Under the pieces are notes generated by a model. It was given only the letters and a program-made list of their open reading frames with translations. It made no database searches and had not been told where the DNA came from. From NCBI GenBank assembly GCA_025362255.1, contig JANYGY010000035.1, positions 1 through 36,550 of the forward strand: a stretch of DNA of 36,550 nt, in the 5' to 3' direction. Each line of letters begins with the position of its first letter. Position 1 is the stretch's first letter. The DNA comes from Planctomycetales bacterium (GTDB lineage: Bacteria; Planctomycetota; UBA11346). The position numbers and the translations under genes are program-made. Below are positions 34,201 through 36,550 of the stretch, piece after piece.

Positions 34201-35435
34201 TCCTCAACCGTAACGGTGAGGTCGCCATCCATGACAAGAACGCCCGCGTCATCGAGCGGTTCAAGGTCCCGGTCGGCTCCAAAATGCTGGTCACCGATGG
34301 TGCTCAGCTCGACAAGGGCCAGTTGATTGTTGAATGGGAAGCTTCGAGCATTCCCATCCTGAGTGATGTCGGCGGCATCGTGCGTTTCGAGCACGTCATT
34401 CCCGAAGTCACGATGCGCGAAGAGCGCGACAACGCGACCGGCATCATTAATCGCATTATCCTTGAAGGTAAGGGTGACCTGCATCCGCAAGTCGTGCTCG
34501 AAGACGATCACGGTAAGCCCATCGCCCATTATCCGGTGCCTGAAAAGGCGACGTTGCGCGTAACCGAGGGCCAGAAGATTCCTGCTGGTACCTTGCTGGC
34601 TTCGACGCCACGCGAGATCGCCGGCACCCATGACATCACCGGTGGTCTGCCCCGCGTGACCGAGCTCTTCGAAGCTCGTCCACCCAAGGATCCGGCGGTC
34701 ATGGCTGAGATCGATGGGGTGGTCGACTTCGGTGAGCGCAAGCGTGGCAAGCGCATCATCGTCATCCGCGGCGATTCAGGCACTGAAGTCGAGCATTCGA
34801 TCCCTCAGGGCAAGCATTACCGCGTCCACAAGGGTGATCGCGTCAAAGCCGGTGATCCGTTGGTCGACGGCGTGCTGGTGCCCAAGGATCTCCTGCGCGT
34901 GGTTGGCGAAGAAGCTCTGCAGGAATACCTGCTGGCCGAAATCCAAGCCGTCTACCGTGCGCAGAACGTGCGCATCGATGACAAGCACATCGAGACCATC
35001 ATCCGTCAGATGCTTCGCCGCATCGACATCAGCGATGCTGGCGACCTGCCTTACCTTCAAGGTCAGCTCGTCGACAAGATCGAGATTCGCGAGGCCAATC
35101 AGCGCGCGATCGCCGAAGGCAAAAAGCCGGCAACCTATGAGGCCAAGCTCATGGGCATCACCCGCGCTGCGTTGCATTCGGAGTCCTTCATCTCGGCCGC
35201 CTCCTTTCAGGAGACGACCAAGGTGCTTGCCGATGCCTCGCTGGCCGGACGCCGCGACGGCCTCCTTGGCCTCAAGGAGAATGTGATTCTCGGCCACCTT
35301 ATCCCGTGCGGCACGGGATTCGGGATCTACAAGACCATCAAGATTGAGAAGAGTGGAAAGCCGGTTGTCATTCCGGAACTCCCCGCTATTGTCCGCCCCC
35401 CCGTTCTGCAGGAGCCCGTAAGTGCCCACGATTAA
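31296..35435 (+). CDS. rpoC: DNA-directed RNA polymerase subunit beta-prime
   Basis: 1379 residues. The N-terminal zinc finger is CFCGKYSGVKYKGIVCEKCG (about 69-88). The catalytic loop NADFDGDQMAVH (about 457-468) carries the three Asp that bind the active-site Mg. PTLHRMGIQAFEP, the bridge-helix region and GEPGTQLTMRTFHIGG are intact, and the second zinc site has VDCGTVG with CEARKGICMKCYG. The protein is not split or fused. The last 14 bases overlap rpsL. Confidence 0.98.
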   Translation: MIDIAADQTNLSSPDYNAVSIRLASPEVIRSWSQGEVKRPETINYRNYKAERDGLFCEKIFGPTKDWECFCGKYSGVKYKGIVCEKCGVLVTHSRVRRERMGHINLVSPVAHIWFFKTMPSRLGILLGMKSSNLQQVVYFQKYIVTDPGTTPLEYMEVLTEEQYRKANEKYGDDFKAMMGAEAVQELIKHLDLDKLISDLREELASTKAKQKIEKIIKRLKLSEELKSSGNDPQWMIQTVVPVIPPDLRPLVPLENGNFATSDLNDLYRRVIYRNNRLKKLVELNAPGIIIRNEKRMLQQAVDALFDNGRCQRAVFGSGNRPLKSLTDMIKGKQGRFRENLLGKRVDYSARSVIVVGPRLKLHQCGLPKSIILELFQPFIIRALKERGYAETVKAAKRKLERRDEEVWEVLDDVIRGRVVMLNRAPTLHRMGIQAFEPVMIDGSAIQLHPLVCAGFNADFDGDQMAVHLPLSIEAQTEARVLMLSTNNIFSPSNGNPIISADQDIVLGCYFLTLAKEDQPGEGKIFSGFEEATMALDAGVVNLHSLIKIPLSKGTRVDDGGPVKKMLDKDQLIETTVGRFVFNHALPKGMPYYNKQQDKGGLRRVIADCFEYLDRRSTIVVLDTIKELGFQYSTLSGISFAASDLYVPEEKGAVVGEADKKAMKFQKAYQRGLITASEKHRNIVETWTHAVEELSGKLMEKLRDDKRHGADYINPVYVMAKSGARGSVAQVRQLCGMRGLMAKPNGEIIETPIRANFREGLKVLEYFTSTHGARKGLADTALKTADSGYLTRKLVDVSQDVIVSEVDCGTVGAVTKSVVYDGDVIKVSLAEAITGRTARDTIVDIITDEVIVRENDIILSDKAKAIEALGFEKIRVRSPLTCEARKGICMKCYGMDRSRGMAVEHGVAVGIIAAQSIGEPGTQLTMRTFHIGGVANAKAEETSYKARKAGKLVYENLRIVINGARESVVLNRNGEVAIHDKNARVIERFKVPVGSKMLVTDGAQLDKGQLIVEWEASSIPILSDVGGIVRFEHVIPEVTMREERDNATGIINRIILEGKGDLHPQVVLEDDHGKPIAHYPVPEKATLRVTEGQKIPAGTLLASTPREIAGTHDITGGLPRVTELFEARPPKDPAVMAEIDGVVDFGERKRGKRIIVIRGDSGTEVEHSIPQGKHYRVHKGDRVKAGDPLVDGVLVPKDLLRVVGEEALQEYLLAEIQAVYRAQNVRIDDKHIETIIRQMLRRIDISDAGDLPYLQGQLVDKIEIREANQRAIAEGKKPATYEAKLMGITRAALHSESFISAASFQETTKVLADASLAGRRDGLLGLKENVILGHLIPCGTGFGIYKTIKIEKSGKPVVIPELPAIVRPPVLQEPVSAHD

Positions 35436-35799
35436 TCAATTGATCCGCAAGGGCCGCGAACAGGCGCCCAACCGTACGAAGAGCCCTCAGCTTGAAGGTA
35501 ACCCCTTCAAGCGCGGTGTCTGCCTTCAGGTGAAGACCATGACCCCGAAGAAGCCGAACTCGGCTTTGCGTAAGATCGCCCGCGTGCGTCTGAGCAATGG
35601 CAAAGAGATCACGGCCTACATCGGTGGTGAAAAGCATAACCTCCAGGAACACAGTCTCGTACTGGTTCGTGGCGGTCGTGTGCATGACCTTCCCGGCGTG
35701 CGCTACCATATCGTCCGTGGCAAACTCGACTGCCAAGGCGTTCAAGGACGCATGCAGTCGCGCTCGTGCTACGGCGCCAAGCGCCCCAAGAAGAAGTAA
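35422..35799 (+). CDS. rpsL: 30S ribosomal protein S12
   Basis: 125 residues. It lies in the decoding centre. Conserved parts are the N-terminal PTINQLIRKGRE, TPKKPNSALRK with Lys43 (the main streptomycin site) intact, and GGRVHDLPGVRYH, where residue 88 is His instead of the usual Lys. The C-terminus ends YGAKRPKKK. The GTG at 35422 lies inside rpoC (14-nt overlap) and is fixed by AGGAG at 35410-35414, seven bases upstream. The arrangement couples S12 to rpoC translation. Confidence 0.97.
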   Translation: MPTINQLIRKGREQAPNRTKSPQLEGNPFKRGVCLQVKTMTPKKPNSALRKIARVRLSNGKEITAYIGGEKHNLQEHSLVLVRGGRVHDLPGVRYHIVRGKLDCQGVQGRMQSRSCYGAKRPKKK

Positions 35800-35822
35800 T
35801 TCTCTTGGCGGACTGCGCCCGT

Positions 35823-35852
35823 AGGTGAATCGAGCTTATGCTCGATTCACCT
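35823..35852 (+). promoter_or_regulatory. 13-bp perfect stem-loop in the rpsL-rpsG spacer
   Basis: AGGTGAATCGAGC (35823-35835), loop TTAT, GCTCGATTCACCT (35840-35852). No T run follows. A second AATTCACCT at 35893-35901 could pair with the left arm instead, allowing an alternative fold. In E. coli the rpsL-rpsG intercistronic RNA is the S7 repressor site, so this may be a regulatory element; a leaky terminator is the alternative. Confidence 0.55.
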
Positions 35853-35988
35853 GCCTGTGGTCCTCTCTTTGCCAGCCAAGCCACTGGCGCACAATTCACC
35901 TGTGCCTCTTTTCTTATCGCAATCTGCGAAGGAAATACAGGGGCGCAAAGTACCTCCGACCTTGATGGTCGGATCCAGGGAAATCTCC

Positions 35989-36550
35989 ATGCATAACGAT
36001 AACTCCATTCCTGAGCAGCTTGACGATCAAGCCGACGTTCAGATGAACGAAGACGGCTCGATCACGCTCGCGCAAAGTGGCACTGCGGCCAAAGGCCCCG
36101 CGCCGATGCAGTGGGTTGGCGGCAGCCTCAAGCCCGACACCCGCTTTGGTTCGCTGGTCATCGCCAAGTTCGTCAATTGCCTGATGTATGACGGCAAGAA
36201 GTCGACTGCTGAAGCGGTCTTCTACACCGCCATGGATCAGATCGCAGACAAGCTGAAATCGGATCCGATGCCGGTTTTCGATCAGGCCATTGAAAATGCC
36301 AAGCCACTGGTCGAAGTCCGTTCGAAGCGCATCGGTGGCGCCAATTACCAGGTGCCCGTTGAAGTGAATCGCAAGCGTCAGCAGACGCTCGCCATCCGTT
36401 GGATCCTTGAGGCGGTCCGTAACCGCAAAGGTCGTCCGACTGCCGAGAAGCTCGCCCAGGGGCTTGGCATTTTCAATCGCTTGATCGAAAACCGGCATCG
36501 GATCCGATTTCAGCTTGTCTGCGATCTGATCCATGGCGGTGTAGAAGACC
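35989..36550 (+). CDS. rpsG: 30S ribosomal protein S7, incomplete, with an artefactual or rearranged 3-prime end
   Basis: S7 binds the 3-prime major domain of 16S rRNA and starts small-subunit head assembly. Genuine S7 sequence runs from about residue 48 (DTRFGSLVIAKFVNCLMYDG) through VEVRSKRIGGANYQVPVEV to EKLAQ at residue 157 (base 36459). After that the frame stays open but encodes non-S7 sequence, because 36456-36550 is an inverted copy of 36216-36310; the expected ending (a His-Arg-Met-Ala-Glu-Ala-Asn type segment) is missing. The first 47 residues are an acidic extension replacing the usual short basic arm. The ATG at 35989 is supported by AGGGA about nine bases upstream; a later ATG at 36109 has no ribosome-binding site. 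Confidence 0.85.
   Translation, partial: MHNDNSIPEQLDDQADVQMNEDGSITLAQSGTAAKGPAPMQWVGGSLKPDTRFGSLVIAKFVNCLMYDGKKSTAEAVFYTAMDQIADKLKSDPMPVFDQAIENAKPLVEVRSKRIGGANYQVPVEVNRKRQQTLAIRWILEAVRNRKGRPTAEKLAQGLGIFNRLIENRHRIRFQLVCDLIHGGVED
36216..36550. repeat. Inverted repeat at the right edge (95-nt arms)
   Basis: The arms are 36216-36310 and 36456-36550, separated by 145 nt. Reading inward from 36216 and 36550, the first 69 positions are identical; mismatches occur only at 36285, 36288 and 36306 (92 of 95). The left arm is normal rpsG coding sequence, so the right arm is the anomalous one. A fold-back (chimeric) end of the assembled sequence is the likeliest cause. Confidence 0.9.

Noticed and set aside
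35914..36534. A minus-strand frame at the right edge beginning with S7-like residues (MDQIADKLKSDP)
   Set aside because: The S7-like start comes only from the inverted copy at 36456-36550; the rest is the complement of rpsG.

Overview
The window is GC-rich bacterial DNA with tightly packed genes and no phage, insertion sequence, rRNA or CRISPR array. EF-Tu has a GGTVRD...KTVTI stretch in switch I, there is a prepilin with the C-terminal HPG...ADG signature, and PFK is PPi-type. Together these point to the PVC group, most likely Planctomycetota. That is an inference from protein sequence, not a database placement. No gene-free stretch exceeds 300 bases; the longest are 6096-6369, 27103-27367 and 24658-24881.

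Region 1 (1-2767): a membrane-lipid cassette with overlapping or short-spaced genes: the C-terminus of a cyclopropane-fatty-acid-synthase-type methyltransferase, a DUF2878 membrane protein, a DUF1295 (steroid 5-alpha-reductase-like) membrane protein and a second Cfa-like methyltransferase. A long hairpin closes it.

Region 2 (2927-11491): apparently unrelated singletons. These are a type IV prepilin-like protein; a convergent GH13-like protein with Glu at the nucleophile position and an MBL-fold hydrolase (both minus strand); a fused PilM-PilN protein; a REP-like palindromic repeat; and a SWIM-SNF2 helicase.

Region 3 (11548-19937): DUF1475, a secreted chalcone-isomerase-like protein, a Tyr-less SDR (minus), then a coupled run folE - FeS-type cryptochrome/photolyase - ABC ATPase - FtsX-type permease - AttH/CrtC-like lipoprotein. 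With region 1 this gene set resembles the light- or singlet-oxygen-induced lipid and photorepair regulons known from some Proteobacteria (LitR/CarH or ECF-ChrR controlled), here split by about 8.8 kb of other genes. No regulator of that kind lies in the window.

Region 4 (20006-36550): pfp, then the classical translation/transcription block: a consensus -35 promoter, tRNA-Thr(TGT), tRNA-Tyr, tRNA-Gly, tRNA-Thr(GGT), tuf, a strong terminator, rpmG, tRNA-Trp, secE, nusG, rplK, rplA, rplJ, rplL, rpoB, rpoC, rpsL and rpsG. Unusual points are His88 in S12, an acidic N-terminal extension on S7, altered GTPase motifs in EF-Tu, long hairpins between rpoB and rpoC and between rpsL and rpsG, and only 2 nt between rplA and rplJ.

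The last 95 bases are an inverted copy of 36216-36310, so the end of rpsG is not genuine S7 sequence and the extreme right end is probably a fold-back artefact.
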